NCBI GenBank assembly: GCA_013694845.1
Contig: JACDBQ010000663.1
Location: forward strand, 1 to 10,774
DNA length: 10,774 nt
Direction: 5' to 3'
DNA from: Acidobacteriota bacterium
Lineage (GTDB): Bacteria > Acidobacteriota > Vicinamibacteria > Vicinamibacterales > 2-12-FULL-66-21
Shown here: positions 1 to 6,342 of the stretch, piece by piece
Numbering within the stretch: the stretch's first letter is position 1
Layout of the letters: every line of letters starts with the position of its first letter
Position numbers and translations under genes: made by a program
The notes under the pieces: model-generated
Databases searched by the model: none
Told to the model about the DNA's origin: nothing
Seen by the model: only the letters and a program-made list of their open reading frames with translations

Positions 1-1499
1 GTCACGGTGGTGAAGCCGCGGATGTCGGAGAACAGCACCGTCATCTCCCGGCGCTTGCCTCCGAGCTCGGCCCGGTCAGGATGCGCCAGCAGCTGCTCGT
101 AGACGTCTTTCGAGACGTATCGGCCGAACAGCGTTTTGACTTTCCGCTTTTCGCGCCCCTCGACGAAATACTGGTACGCGGTCCCGGAAAACAGGGCCAG
201 GCCCATTGCGATCAGAGGCTCGTTCATGCTGATCCACAGCCCCCCCTTGAAAGCAGCAACCGCGCAAGCCGTCCACCCGGCCATCAACAGCAACGCCAGG
301 GGAGCGGCGCCGTTGAACGGCAGGAACGCCGCAAGCAGGCCCACGATCAGGGCACTTGCGAACACGGCGGCGATCCGCCACCGGTCGTCGGCTGGCCGGA
401 TGAACCGGTTCGACAGAATGCTGTCGGCGACGCTCGCGTGCATCTGGACGCCGGGCATGCGCCCCTGGCCTTCGGCATCGAAGGGCGTTTGAAAGACGTC
501 CACGAGCCCGGACGCGGTGAGGCCGACGAACACGATCTTGTCCTTGAAGACCGCCGGATCCACCAGGGGCTTCTCGTCCGAGAGAAGCTGGATCTCGGAC
601 TGGATCAGGTGGCGCACCTCGTAGTGCTGGTAGGGGCGCTCGCCATTCGGCAGAAGAAACGGCGCGCGGTAATTCACCAGCATCGTCAGCTGCTGGTTGG
701 TGACGGCGGCGTCGTGGGCGTCCTTCACCGCTGTGGGGACGAGCGGGATGACTCGGTCGAGGATCCGCAGAGTCTTTCCCTCGAGCACGACTTGATCAGG
801 CCGGACGCCGGCGGCGCGAATGGCCGCCGCCACGCCAAGCGAGGGCATATATCGGTCACCCATCCGTACGAATGGCGGGATTCGCCGCAGCGAGCCGCGT
901 TCGTCGAGCACCGCGTAGTTGTGCCCCACACCAGAGGCCGCCGCGGTCAGTTCCGGAAATGGCGTCGTGATCGTCCGCCGCTCGTAGATACCGGGACCGA
1001 GCTGAAACGGCTCCGTCTTCCACTCCGCCGGCTTGTTCTGCTGGTTCGCGCCGACAACACCTTCATAGGTTGCGTCGGCGAGCAGGATGGTTCCGGGCGC
1101 GGCTTTGACCGAGGCGACCAACGCCGCGTCGGACTCGTCCCCCGACAGCTCCGTCTCACCAATCTTGTGCCGCACCACCCGGTCTTTCTCGGTGAAGGCG
1201 AAATCCACCGCGATGACCTTCGCCGGCGCGCGATTCAGGAAGTCGATGACCATTGAGATCGCCGCGCGCGGCCAGGGCCACCGGCCGAACGGCTTGTCGA
1301 GGTCGCGGATGGTCGTATCGTTCAGTTCGACGATGACGATGTCGCGGTTCACGTCGGGCGGGTTCTGCGCCGCCATCCGCATGCGCCAGTCGTACAGACC
1401 GAGCTCGTTGGATTGGAACAGCCCCGTGGCTGCGAGCAGCAGCACGACCGCAGCCGCGCCGATCCCGATCCCCGATCCTGCCGCCGCCTTGCGAAGCAT
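1..1499 (-). CDS. CHASE2-domain adenylate/guanylate cyclase, N-terminal 499 residues (continues past left edge)
   Basis: I translated the minus strand from ATG at 1499-1497; the frame stays open to the window edge. A membrane segment lies at about residues 8-30 (G-I-G-I-G-A-A-A-V-V-L-L-L). A large extracytoplasmic CHASE2 sensor region follows to about residue 350; it includes YDWRMR near the start, a typical CHASE2 opening. Three hydrophobic segments lie at about 375-397, 400-418 and 424-441. A linker with LFGRYVSKDVYEQLL leads into the cyclase domain, whose start GGKRREMTVLFSDIRGFTTV is visible. The Asp in FSDIRGF is the first metal-binding residue of class III nucleotidyl cyclases. By family, this is an inner-membrane sensor making cAMP or cGMP; the nucleotide cannot be decided because the specificity residues lie outside the window. 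The start is supported by AGAGAGGA about 4 bases upstream. Plus-strand ORFs here are shadows. Confidence 0.93.
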   Translation of the reverse strand, partial: MLRKAAAGSGIGIGAAAVVLLLAATGLFQSNELGLYDWRMRMAAQNPPDVNRDIVIVELNDTTIRDLDKPFGRWPWPRAAISMVIDFLNRAPAKVIAVDFAFTEKDRVVRHKIGETELSGDESDAALVASVKAAPGTILLADATYEGVVGANQQNKPAEWKTEPFQLGPGIYERRTITTPFPELTAAASGVGHNYAVLDERGSLRRIPPFVRMGDRYMPSLGVAAAIRAAGVRPDQVVLEGKTLRILDRVIPLVPTAVKDAHDAAVTNQQLTMLVNYRAPFLLPNGERPYQHYEVRHLIQSEIQLLSDEKPLVDPAVFKDKIVFVGLTASGLVDVFQTPFDAEGQGRMPGVQMHASVADSILSNRFIRPADDRWRIAAVFASALIVGLLAAFLPFNGAAPLALLLMAGWTACAVAAFKGGLWISMNEPLIAMGLALFSGTAYQYFVEGREKRKVKTLFGRYVSKDVYEQLLAHPDRAELGGKRREMTVLFSDIRGFTTV

Positions 1500-1542
1500 C
1501 AATCCTCTCTGAGCGCGGAGCCCATCGTCCCGCCTGATCGTG

Positions 1543-1613
1543 CTATCGGCCGGTGAGCCCGTCGGACTCGATGAGACCGTGTCGAACCGTGTTGAACGGT
1601 GGTGGCCCGATAG
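1543..1613 (-). other. Nested inverted repeats in the leader of the cyclase gene
   Basis: The stretch upstream of the cyclase contains CTATCGG (1543-1549) and its complement CCGATAG (1607-1613). Nested between them is ACCGT-GTTGA-ACGGT (1586-1600), a 5-bp stem with a 5-base loop. This may form a structured leader or operator. The arms are short and chance pairing is quite possible. I see no convincing -35/-10 pair here, so the cyclase promoter is not assigned. Confidence 0.25.
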
Positions 1614-1652
1614 TGTTGAGAGAGAAAAGCACAACGGGCCAAGACTGACTTT

Positions 1653-1680
1653 TAAAAACATAGCCCCGCGCGCGCGAGGC
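1653..1680 (-). terminator. Rho-independent terminator, minus strand
   Basis: Read on the minus strand, a GC-rich hairpin at 1680-1663 (GCCTCGCG pairing with CGCGGGGC, one mismatch, 4-base loop) is followed within 4 bases by a run of five T (1658-1654). It sits directly against the stop codon of the minus-strand ORF at 1681-1977. It would end transcripts coming from the ADOP permease at 1988-4432 before they enter the cyclase gene. Confidence 0.6.
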
Positions 1681-1977
1681 TTATTCGAAAACTGGGCGCC
1701 TTGCGTAGCGTCGGCCAGGCCGAAACGCTCCGAACGCGAATCTATGATGAATGGTACCGGTACGGGATTCGAACCCCGGTCCCGTGGCTGAGAAACGCTT
1801 GGCCGCCAGGTGCTTCGCGATTGCGCACGTCCATCGCTTGGTCGCCTCCACCTTGTGGAAGAGTCGCACTTGCGGGTCAGTCCGGCTCTGGCGGACCTCG
1901 TCGGGACCCTTTAGCGCGGCCCGCACCAGGCTCTCGCGTCCGGCCATGATCGGGTGCTTGGCGATGACCCCAGGCAT
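1681..1977 (-). pseudogene. Fragment of a small HP-x-M-x-GR / PDEVRxSR family protein, C-terminus replaced
   Basis: The reading frame begins with ATG at 1977, only 10 bases after the stop of the ADOP permease. Its first 60 residues contain HPIMAGRE, GPDEVRQSRTDP, QVRLFHK and RWTCAIAK. From memory, this pattern belongs to a widespread family of small bacterial proteins with the core HPxMAGRE...PDEVRxSRxDPxVxLFY...RWxCxVVK, possibly related to the phage-associated RelE/barnase-like nuclease families; that link is uncertain. Family members normally have extra N-terminal residues before the HP motif and end in a GFLVTAY-like segment. Here the N-terminus is short, and the C-terminus (about residue 61 on) is translated from the tRNA-like repeat at 1752-1797 and the DNA beyond it. 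I therefore treat it as a truncated remnant that may still be transcribed with the permease. A possible weak ribosome site (AAGGGA) lies upstream. Confidence 0.5.
1752..1797 (-). repeat. tRNA-3'-end-like repeat, copy 1
   Basis: On the minus strand this reads as a tRNA 3' end: a GGTTCGAATCC T-arm core, then GTACCGGTACCA with an encoded CCA. The T stem pairs only in part, and there is no D arm, anticodon arm or matching 5' acceptor upstream; that space is occupied by the coding-like fragment at 1681-1977. It is therefore not a functional tRNA gene. A second copy in the same orientation lies at 6194-6240, differing by three single-base indels and two substitutions over about 48 bases. Sequences like this are typical attachment-site cores of elements that integrate into tRNA genes, though no integrase is in the window. 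Confidence 0.6.
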
Positions 1978-1987
1978 TCGCTGTCCC

Positions 1988-4432
1988 TTACTCGCTCCGC
2001 AGCATCGCGACAGCGTCGACGCGCGTAGCTCGGCGCACGGGTATGTACGAGGCGAGCGCCGAGGCAGCCATCAGCAGCAACGCTGCGCCAAGAATGGTTG
2101 ACGGATCAAGGGGATGAACCTCGAAGAGCATGCCGCGCAGGAGACGAGCAGCGCTCGCCGCTGCAGCCAAGCCGATCACCGCACCGAGACCAGCGAGGCG
2201 CAGGGCCTCGCCAAGCACGAAACGGCGCACGACCGTCGCGGTTGCGCCAAGGGCCAGGCGGAGCGCTATCTCACGATCTCGCTGGCGGACGTACGCCGCC
2301 ATCACCGCATAGAGGCCAATCGTTGAGAGCAGCAGTGCGGCGACTCCAAAGATGCTGAGGAGGAACGCGTTGAACCTCGGACGCGCGAGGGGGCGCTCGA
2401 GCATCTCCGCAAAAGGTGCGAGACGCATCACTTGGACGTCGGGATCGACAGCTCGTACTCTCTCGCGCGAGACTGACATCACCAAGTCGAGGGACGCCGT
2501 GGTTCGCAGAACGAGCATCTCCGCAGTCATTTGAAACTGCGCAGCGGGAAGATAGAGCGTCGCGCTCGGTCTTGCGAGCTCGCGGTAGCGGGTCTGAGCT
2601 GCGACACCGACGACCGTGTGCCAAGGGCCCGGTGAGTTAGGTCTGCCCATCTTCAGGCGCTTGCCTATCGGATCTTCTCCAGGCCAGGTTCGTGCTGCGA
2701 TGTCTTCGCTGACGATTGCGACCTCGAGGGCTCCCTGGCGATCAGCCGCCGTGAAGGGGCGTCCGCGCACGAACCTTACCTCGAACGTATTGAAATAGTT
2801 GGGATGGATCGACTCGAGGTTGAGCGACGAATTGGCAGCCGCCTGCTCGTCACTCTGTCCTTCGGCCGTGAATCGAGGCAGGTCCCACCCCTGACCAGAG
2901 AACGGGGACACGTTGACTGGTGTCGCGGCGGCAATGGCGGGTACGGCTTCGAGTTGTGCGATTACCTCGTCGAGAAACTGCGCATGCCGGCCACGCTCCG
3001 CATATTTCGCGTGCGGCATTTCGAGGCTAACCAGTACGAGACGGTCTGCAGCCAATCCGAGGTCGACCGACTGTAGCCGGAGAACACTCCGGATCAGCAG
3101 GCCGGCGGCGGCGACGATGGTGACGGCGAGTGCGACCTGTGCCACGACGAGTGTCCGGCGTCCGTATCGTGCTGCGGAGCCCGTTACTCCACGTCCACCG
3201 CTTCGTAAATGGGACAAAAGGTTCGTCCTCATCGATAACAAGGCGGGGGCAAGGCCGGCCAACAGTGCAGTCACGAATGCAACGGCGATCGTGAATACGA
3301 CGACGGTCGTATCAATACGGATCGATTCGACGCGCGGCAGCCCGTCGGGCACCAGGGTTAACAGCGCCAGGAGACTCCACCAGGTGACGGTAAGTCCCGC
3401 GGCACCAGCCGCGAGCGCCAACACCAGGCTTTCGACAAACAGCTGACGCACGATCCTGCCGCGTCCGGCTCCGAGCGCGGCCCGCACCGCAAGCTCTCCC
3501 CGGCGCGCCTCGCCACGCATCAACAAGAGGTTCGCCACGTTAGCGCTCGCGATGAGTAGCACCAGTCCGACGGCACCGAACAGTGCGAGCATTGCATTGC
3601 GCACATCGCCGACGACCACGTCCTCGAAGGAACGAACGACGGGCCTGAGACCCCGCAGCACATTGGGCGGCGCGTTGGCGTCCAGCCGCTCGGTCAACGC
3701 CGTGAGCTCGCTTGTCGCCTGCTCAAGCGTTACGCTTGGCCGAACCCTCGCGATGAGGTCGACCTCGCGTCGTGCCGCGTCACCGAATGGGCCTGTCGTC
3801 GGCACCGAGCTCGTGGTCCTCCACACCTCGACGCCGCTCGGGTAGTCGATATCGGGGGGCATCACGCCGACGATCGTGAACGGCTGCTCGCTGAGCATCA
3901 ATCTGCGCCCGAGGGCCTCGCGTGACGCACCATAACGGCGCTGCCAGAGCCCGTGGCTAATGACGAGCACGTTCTCTGCGCCCTCCACATCGTCAGCGGG
4001 AGTGAGCGTGCGACCGAGAAACGGCTGGAGGCCCAGCACGTCGAAGAAACGGCCCGTGACCAACGCGTCGTTCACGTAACTCGAGTTGCCGTTCTCAACC
4101 ACAACGGCGCGCCCCGCGCCATGCCTCGCTACGCCGGCGGCACTTATGAGGAGTTGGCTAGCTTCGGCGACCGCCTCGATCTCGGTCCTGCCGAATGGGT
4201 AGTGGGCGGAGCCCGACGTGCGCACCTCCTTCCACGCTACAAGCAGGCGGTCCTGTTCGAGCACAGGCAGCGGTCGCAGGAGCACCCCCTGAATAAGCGC
4301 AAACATCGCCGTCGTGCCGGCACTCCCGAGGGCGAGCGTCAGGACGGCGGCCAGGGTGAAAGCCTTGGCCCGCCACAATCCCCGGCAAGCAAGGCGGAGA
4401 TCTTGGTACAGACTCTCAAGGATCAGGTCCAT
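1988..4432 (-). CDS. ADOP-type duplicated MacB/FtsX permease, intact, 814 aa
   Basis: This is a full-length member of the acidobacterial duplicated orphan permease (ADOP) family. It carries two fused MacB/FtsX permease units and no ATPase gene beside it. First unit: TM1 at about 25-50, a MacB periplasmic region to about 270 (G-R-x-F-x-D-V-L-G-L-x-P motif near 127), then three membrane segments at about 281-304, 332-360 and 375-399 with the FtsX motif RRGELAVRAALGA. Second unit: a TM at about 427-450, a periplasmic region to about 685, and TMs at about 687-715, 737-766 and 777-798 with RQRDREIALRLALGA and the ending VRRATRVDAVAMLRSE. About 800 residues and eight TMs are usual for the family. 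The role is taken from MacB-like relatives: mechanotransmission or export at the inner membrane; the substrate is unknown. ATG at 4432 fits the usual short start before the first TM. No PadR gene adjoins it, unlike the second ADOP locus. Confidence 0.95.
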   Translation of the reverse strand: MDLILESLYQDLRLACRGLWRAKAFTLAAVLTLALGSAGTTAMFALIQGVLLRPLPVLEQDRLLVAWKEVRTSGSAHYPFGRTEIEAVAEASQLLISAAGVARHGAGRAVVVENGNSSYVNDALVTGRFFDVLGLQPFLGRTLTPADDVEGAENVLVISHGLWQRRYGASREALGRRLMLSEQPFTIVGVMPPDIDYPSGVEVWRTTSSVPTTGPFGDAARREVDLIARVRPSVTLEQATSELTALTERLDANAPPNVLRGLRPVVRSFEDVVVGDVRNAMLALFGAVGLVLLIASANVANLLLMRGEARRGELAVRAALGAGRGRIVRQLFVESLVLALAAGAAGLTVTWWSLLALLTLVPDGLPRVESIRIDTTVVVFTIAVAFVTALLAGLAPALLSMRTNLLSHLRSGGRGVTGSAARYGRRTLVVAQVALAVTIVAAAGLLIRSVLRLQSVDLGLAADRLVLVSLEMPHAKYAERGRHAQFLDEVIAQLEAVPAIAAATPVNVSPFSGQGWDLPRFTAEGQSDEQAAANSSLNLESIHPNYFNTFEVRFVRGRPFTAADRQGALEVAIVSEDIAARTWPGEDPIGKRLKMGRPNSPGPWHTVVGVAAQTRYRELARPSATLYLPAAQFQMTAEMLVLRTTASLDLVMSVSRERVRAVDPDVQVMRLAPFAEMLERPLARPRFNAFLLSIFGVAALLLSTIGLYAVMAAYVRQRDREIALRLALGATATVVRRFVLGEALRLAGLGAVIGLAAAASAARLLRGMLFEVHPLDPSTILGAALLLMAASALASYIPVRRATRVDAVAMLRSE

Positions 4433-4620
4433 AGATCATGCGTCGGATGCGACGCTGGCGGTTTCAGTGTATCGCTGGCGTCTCACACTCGACAAGCGGA
4501 CTTCCATGCCATGCACAGTCGTGCCAACAGCCGAATGGCTTCTCGCGATTTGCGGATAGTGTTGGCTTGGCTGTTCTGACCTCGCACGTCAGTAGGAACC
4601 CGCCCACATCCGCGGTGCAC

Positions 4621-4626
4621 TATAAT
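4621..4626 (+). promoter_or_regulatory. Perfect TATAAT -10 box for the ORF at 4680
   Basis: TATAAT occurs 53 bases before the ATG at 4680. At the usual 17-base spacing the upstream hexamer is ACCCGC, which is not a recognisable -35, so the promoter would rely on its -10 or on an activator. A TATAAT in such GC-rich DNA, correctly placed and followed by a palindromic leader, supports a real transcript. Confidence 0.55.
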
Positions 4627-4644
4627 CGCGCGGCAAAACTTCCC

Positions 4645-4660
4645 AAGCTGCGTGCAGCTT
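4645..4660 (+). promoter_or_regulatory. 16-bp palindrome in the leader of the ORF at 4680 (operator or hairpin)
   Basis: AAGCTGC-GT-GCAGCTT is a perfect 7-bp inverted repeat. It lies 19 bases after the TATAAT box and 19 bases before the ATG, so it covers the expected first transcribed bases. A repressor bound here would block initiation; alternatively, the RNA could form a short hairpin in front of the ribosome site. Confidence 0.5.
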
Positions 4661-4679
4661 GTCGCGACGGGAGCGGACA

Positions 4680-5105
4680 ATGCTCGATCGCTACGATCGG
4701 CGCGATACCCGAGAGCGTGACGGTTCATGGGACCGGAGCCGATGTAGCCGCGGCGTCGCCTGCGAACGGGACCGAAACGAGGGACAGGATCCGCATGACG
4801 TGCTCATGAAGGATCTCGACCTGCCTCGGGGGCGCCAGCGCGAAGTGGTTCGGGAGCGCGAGCGTGTCTACGAGATCAACCGCGCGGAGAGTCGCATGCT
4901 GGCGACGGTCGGCGCGTTTCGGGCCGTCGCACGGCTGGAAGGAGGAAAACGTTCGATCCGAAGACCGAAGCCGCGGACACCTTGTCCGCCGAAGCGGCCT
5001 CGCGCGATCCGCGAAGGCGGAAGTTTCAAGAATCTTTCAAGATCCCACCGAACAGAGCTTCGCCACCGGCGAAGACTCACCAAGGAATCCGTTACAAGTC
5101 ACTGA
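4680..5105 (+). pseudogene. Truncated N-terminal part of an Arg/Asp-rich DLDLPRG-type protein, 141 codons
   Basis: The ATG at 4680 has a good ribosome site (GGGAGCGG, about 4 bases upstream), with a TATAAT box and palindrome in front. The first 76 residues are highly charged (YDRRDTRERDGSWDRSR), followed by PHDVLMKDLDLPRG, REVVRERERVYEIN and ESRMLATVGAFRAV. From memory, similar N-termini (DLDLPRGxxREVVxDRDRxYxLxGSESRxLATVGAFRVV) occur in longer hypothetical proteins of acidobacterial accessory regions. Those continue into a winged-helix-like region and a C-terminal domain of several hundred residues. Here similarity stops after GAFRAV; the last 65 residues are basic, low in complexity and unlike that continuation, and they run across the TTTCAAG repeat at 5021-5041. 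I read it as a 5' remnant of a larger gene, although the short product could still be made. Confidence 0.5.
5021..5041 (+). repeat. 21-bp TTTCAAG tandem-heptamer site, copy 1
   Basis: The sequence contains TTTCAAG-AATC-TTTCAAG, two heptamers 11 bp apart and so on the same face of the helix, preceded by AAG. A second copy at 6307-6327 matches it at 20 of 21 positions. By a rough chance estimate, such a match is not expected in a window this size. It could be a regulator or recombinase binding site, or an edge of a duplicated element. Confidence 0.6.
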
Positions 5106-5375
5106 CAGCTTGCGGGAAGGCCGAGCCCCTCCCAGCAACCTGGGGTACTTCGCAGCCGCCGTGGACGCGGGGGGACGAGAATTCCTCGCAAGACATTCGT
5201 TGACGGTCGACTCGGCCACAGCATCGTAGGCTCGATTGCGTTGGACCCGGACTTCCAAAGGGTGGGGTGTACGCAATGTTGTAGCGTGAGATTCTCTGGA
5301 ATTGCAGCCTGAAAGAAGCATTGGACCTCGTTGACACGCTTCGCGACGATCGTCACGTGCGCCGAACGTTGACCA
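5106..5375. other. Non-coding or degenerate stretch downstream of the NADAR-like gene
   Basis: This gap of 270 bases separates the plus-strand fragment and the 3' end of the minus-strand NADAR-like gene. Open frames exist on both strands, but none has a convincing start, domain or length. I see no terminator. It probably contains decayed accessory DNA. Confidence 0.4.
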
Positions 5376-5984
5376 TCACGTCTTCGGCTGGCGTTGTTTC
5401 CATCGCTCAATCATCAGCGTGAGCGGAGTCACGCGCGCCAGGGGGCCCGGCCGGCTACTGAAAGTCAAAGGAAACGTCAGTCTTACAGTCCCCGTTTTGG
5501 CCAACGCGATCTGAACGGCGCGATTTTGCTCGACCTTGGCACAGATCGCAGCTGCGAGAAGGCCCGCATGGTCGGGTGACCACACGGAGATACTCTTCCC
5601 GAGATAGGTGAACTCCTTGCCGACATTACGGCGAGCCAGGCGTTGGGCTTCGATCAAAGGGGCCATGGCGCACGTCGCCCGCTCGGACGTGCCTTCTGGA
5701 AGTTTCAGGGCCTCGTAAAAGCTGTCGATGGAGTAAAAACGTTCACCATCGAGGAAGAAAGGCGTAGGCGCCGCATTGCACAACAGATTGAGATCAGCCC
5801 ACTCGTAACGGTTTCCCGAGGGTTTGCCTTCACGGCCTTCCCATGCGATCACACTGAGAGCGGAGAGCTCAAGGGCCTCTTCTGGATTGCTTGACCATAA
5901 AACCCCAGCGCCATTGTCGACGCCGACCTTGCTGCGCGCAAATGATCTCGGGCGTCGGAACGGCGAGCTGTAACTGTCAGTCAA
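5376..5984 (-). CDS. NADAR-like protein (YbiA/COG3236-related fold), up to 202 aa
   Basis: The protein aligns by eye with the NADAR superfamily. NLLCNAAPTPFFLDG matches the SNFAPxPFxLDG start, RFYSIDSFYEALKLPEG matches the YxSVExFxQxLKFP segment, and SPLSKR-free text follows up to ISVWSPDHAGLLAAAICAKVEQN (residues in two blocks), matching the SPEHxxLMxxAxxAKFxQN region; ALAKTG and LTLMIERWK match the ALLATG and C-terminal LMxxR. Characterised NADAR proteins act on N-glycosidic bonds, either of riboflavin intermediates (YbiA) or ADP-ribose adducts. This one departs at expected key sites: the SNF core is LLCNA, the Glu of SVE is Asp (SID), and the RDSRTIPG-like region near the end is FSSRPG. 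It may be a divergent subfamily or a decaying copy. The longest frame starts with TTG at 5984; an internal GTG (about 5856, VIAWEG) is equally possible, giving about 160 residues. No clear ribosome site decides between them. It stands alone, with no obvious operon partner. Confidence 0.65.
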   Translation of the reverse strand: MTDSYSSPFRRPRSFARSKVGVDNGAGVLWSSNPEEALELSALSVIAWEGREGKPSGNRYEWADLNLLCNAAPTPFFLDGERFYSIDSFYEALKLPEGTSERATCAMAPLIEAQRLARRNVGKEFTYLGKSISVWSPDHAGLLAAAICAKVEQNRAVQIALAKTGTVRLTFPLTFSSRPGPLARVTPLTLMIERWKQRQPKT

Positions 5985-6193
5985 GCTTCACACATCCTCG
6001 CATTGCGACGGCCGACGCCTCGCCAGCAACGGACCGCCGGACAAGAACCCCACGACTGGGAAGGCTCGACCCGCGTCGCAGCGTATAGACCGTTCCAGGA
6101 GCACCAATTGGCGTCAACTGGAGCACGAGACTGCCGAACGAAACCCGCCGACCCCACGAATCAGAGTCGACAGTCAACTTTCTCAAGGATTTT

Positions 6194-6240
6194 TGGTACC
6201 CGGTACGGGGATTCGAACCTCGGTCCGTGACTGAGAAACG
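6194..6240 (-). repeat. tRNA-3'-end-like repeat, copy 2
   Basis: On the minus strand it reads CCGTTTCTCAGTCACGG, then the T-arm core GAGGTTCGAATCC, then GTACCGGGTACCA with an encoded CCA. CCGT and ACGG can pair as a small arm before the T-arm, and the T stem pairs 4 of 5. A weak GACC/GGTC pairing lies further upstream, but no acceptable anticodon loop with T33 or acceptor 5' strand is found. I call it a tRNA-derived or att-like sequence, not a tRNA gene. It has the same orientation as copy 1 at 1752-1797, about 4.4 kb away. Confidence 0.6.
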
Positions 6241-6306
6241 GTGTTCTTGGAGACTTCGCACTGACCTTCGGGCCGTGGTGGTCGGTACCGGTCGGTTTGG
6301 TGCGCA

Positions 6307-6327
6307 AAGTTTCAAGAATCCTTCAAG
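6307..6327 (+). repeat. 21-bp TTTCAAG tandem-heptamer site, copy 2
   Basis: It matches 5021-5041 except for one T-to-C change in the second heptamer (TTTCAAG-AATC-CTTCAAG). It sits 15 bases past the stop codon of the minus-strand HTH gene. Together the two copies bracket the 1.3-kb segment containing the NADAR-like gene. Confidence 0.6.
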
Positions 6328-6342
6328 TGGTCGCGCCCGTCG

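Larger units (their letters stand above)
4433..4679. other. Divergent intergenic region
   Basis: This 247-bp gap lies between the minus-strand permease and the plus-strand ORF at 4680. Its right part holds a TATAAT box and a palindrome, listed separately. I see no clear promoter for the permease in the left part. Confidence 0.5.
5985..6342. other. Gene-free accessory stretch carrying repeats
   Basis: These 358 bases lie between the NADAR-like gene and the HTH gene. They contain the second tRNA-like repeat (6194-6240) and the second TTTCAAG site (6307-6327). Open frames in both directions run through these repeats and show no recognisable domain. I see no further gene. Confidence 0.5.

Noticed and set aside
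81..1256. Long plus-strand open frame of 391 codons.
   Set aside because: It is antisense to the CHASE2 cyclase, has no recognisable domain, and reflects high-GC third-position bias of the minus-strand gene.
3953..4579. Plus-strand open frame of 208 codons overlapping the ADOP N-terminus.
   Set aside because: It lies opposite a clear ADOP coding region and shows no domain; shadow frame.
5099..5410. Minus-strand frame with a coding-like stretch (VTIVAKRVNEVQCFFQAAI) after the NADAR-like gene.
   Set aside because: It overlaps the NADAR 3' end, has no ribosome site or known domain, and turns into low-complexity sequence; not enough to call a gene.
5199..6178. Inverted 15-bp pair GTTGACGGTCGACTC (5199-5213) and its complement with one mismatch (6164-6178) around the NADAR-like gene.
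   Set aside because: By rough estimate, one or more such pairs are expected by chance in a window this long, and the core GTCGAC is self-complementary.
6194..6290. Possible complete class II tRNA on the minus strand (about 92 bases, small variable arm CCGT/ACGG).
   Set aside because: No anticodon loop with T33 and paired stem, and no proper 5' acceptor strand; only the 3' part is tRNA-like.
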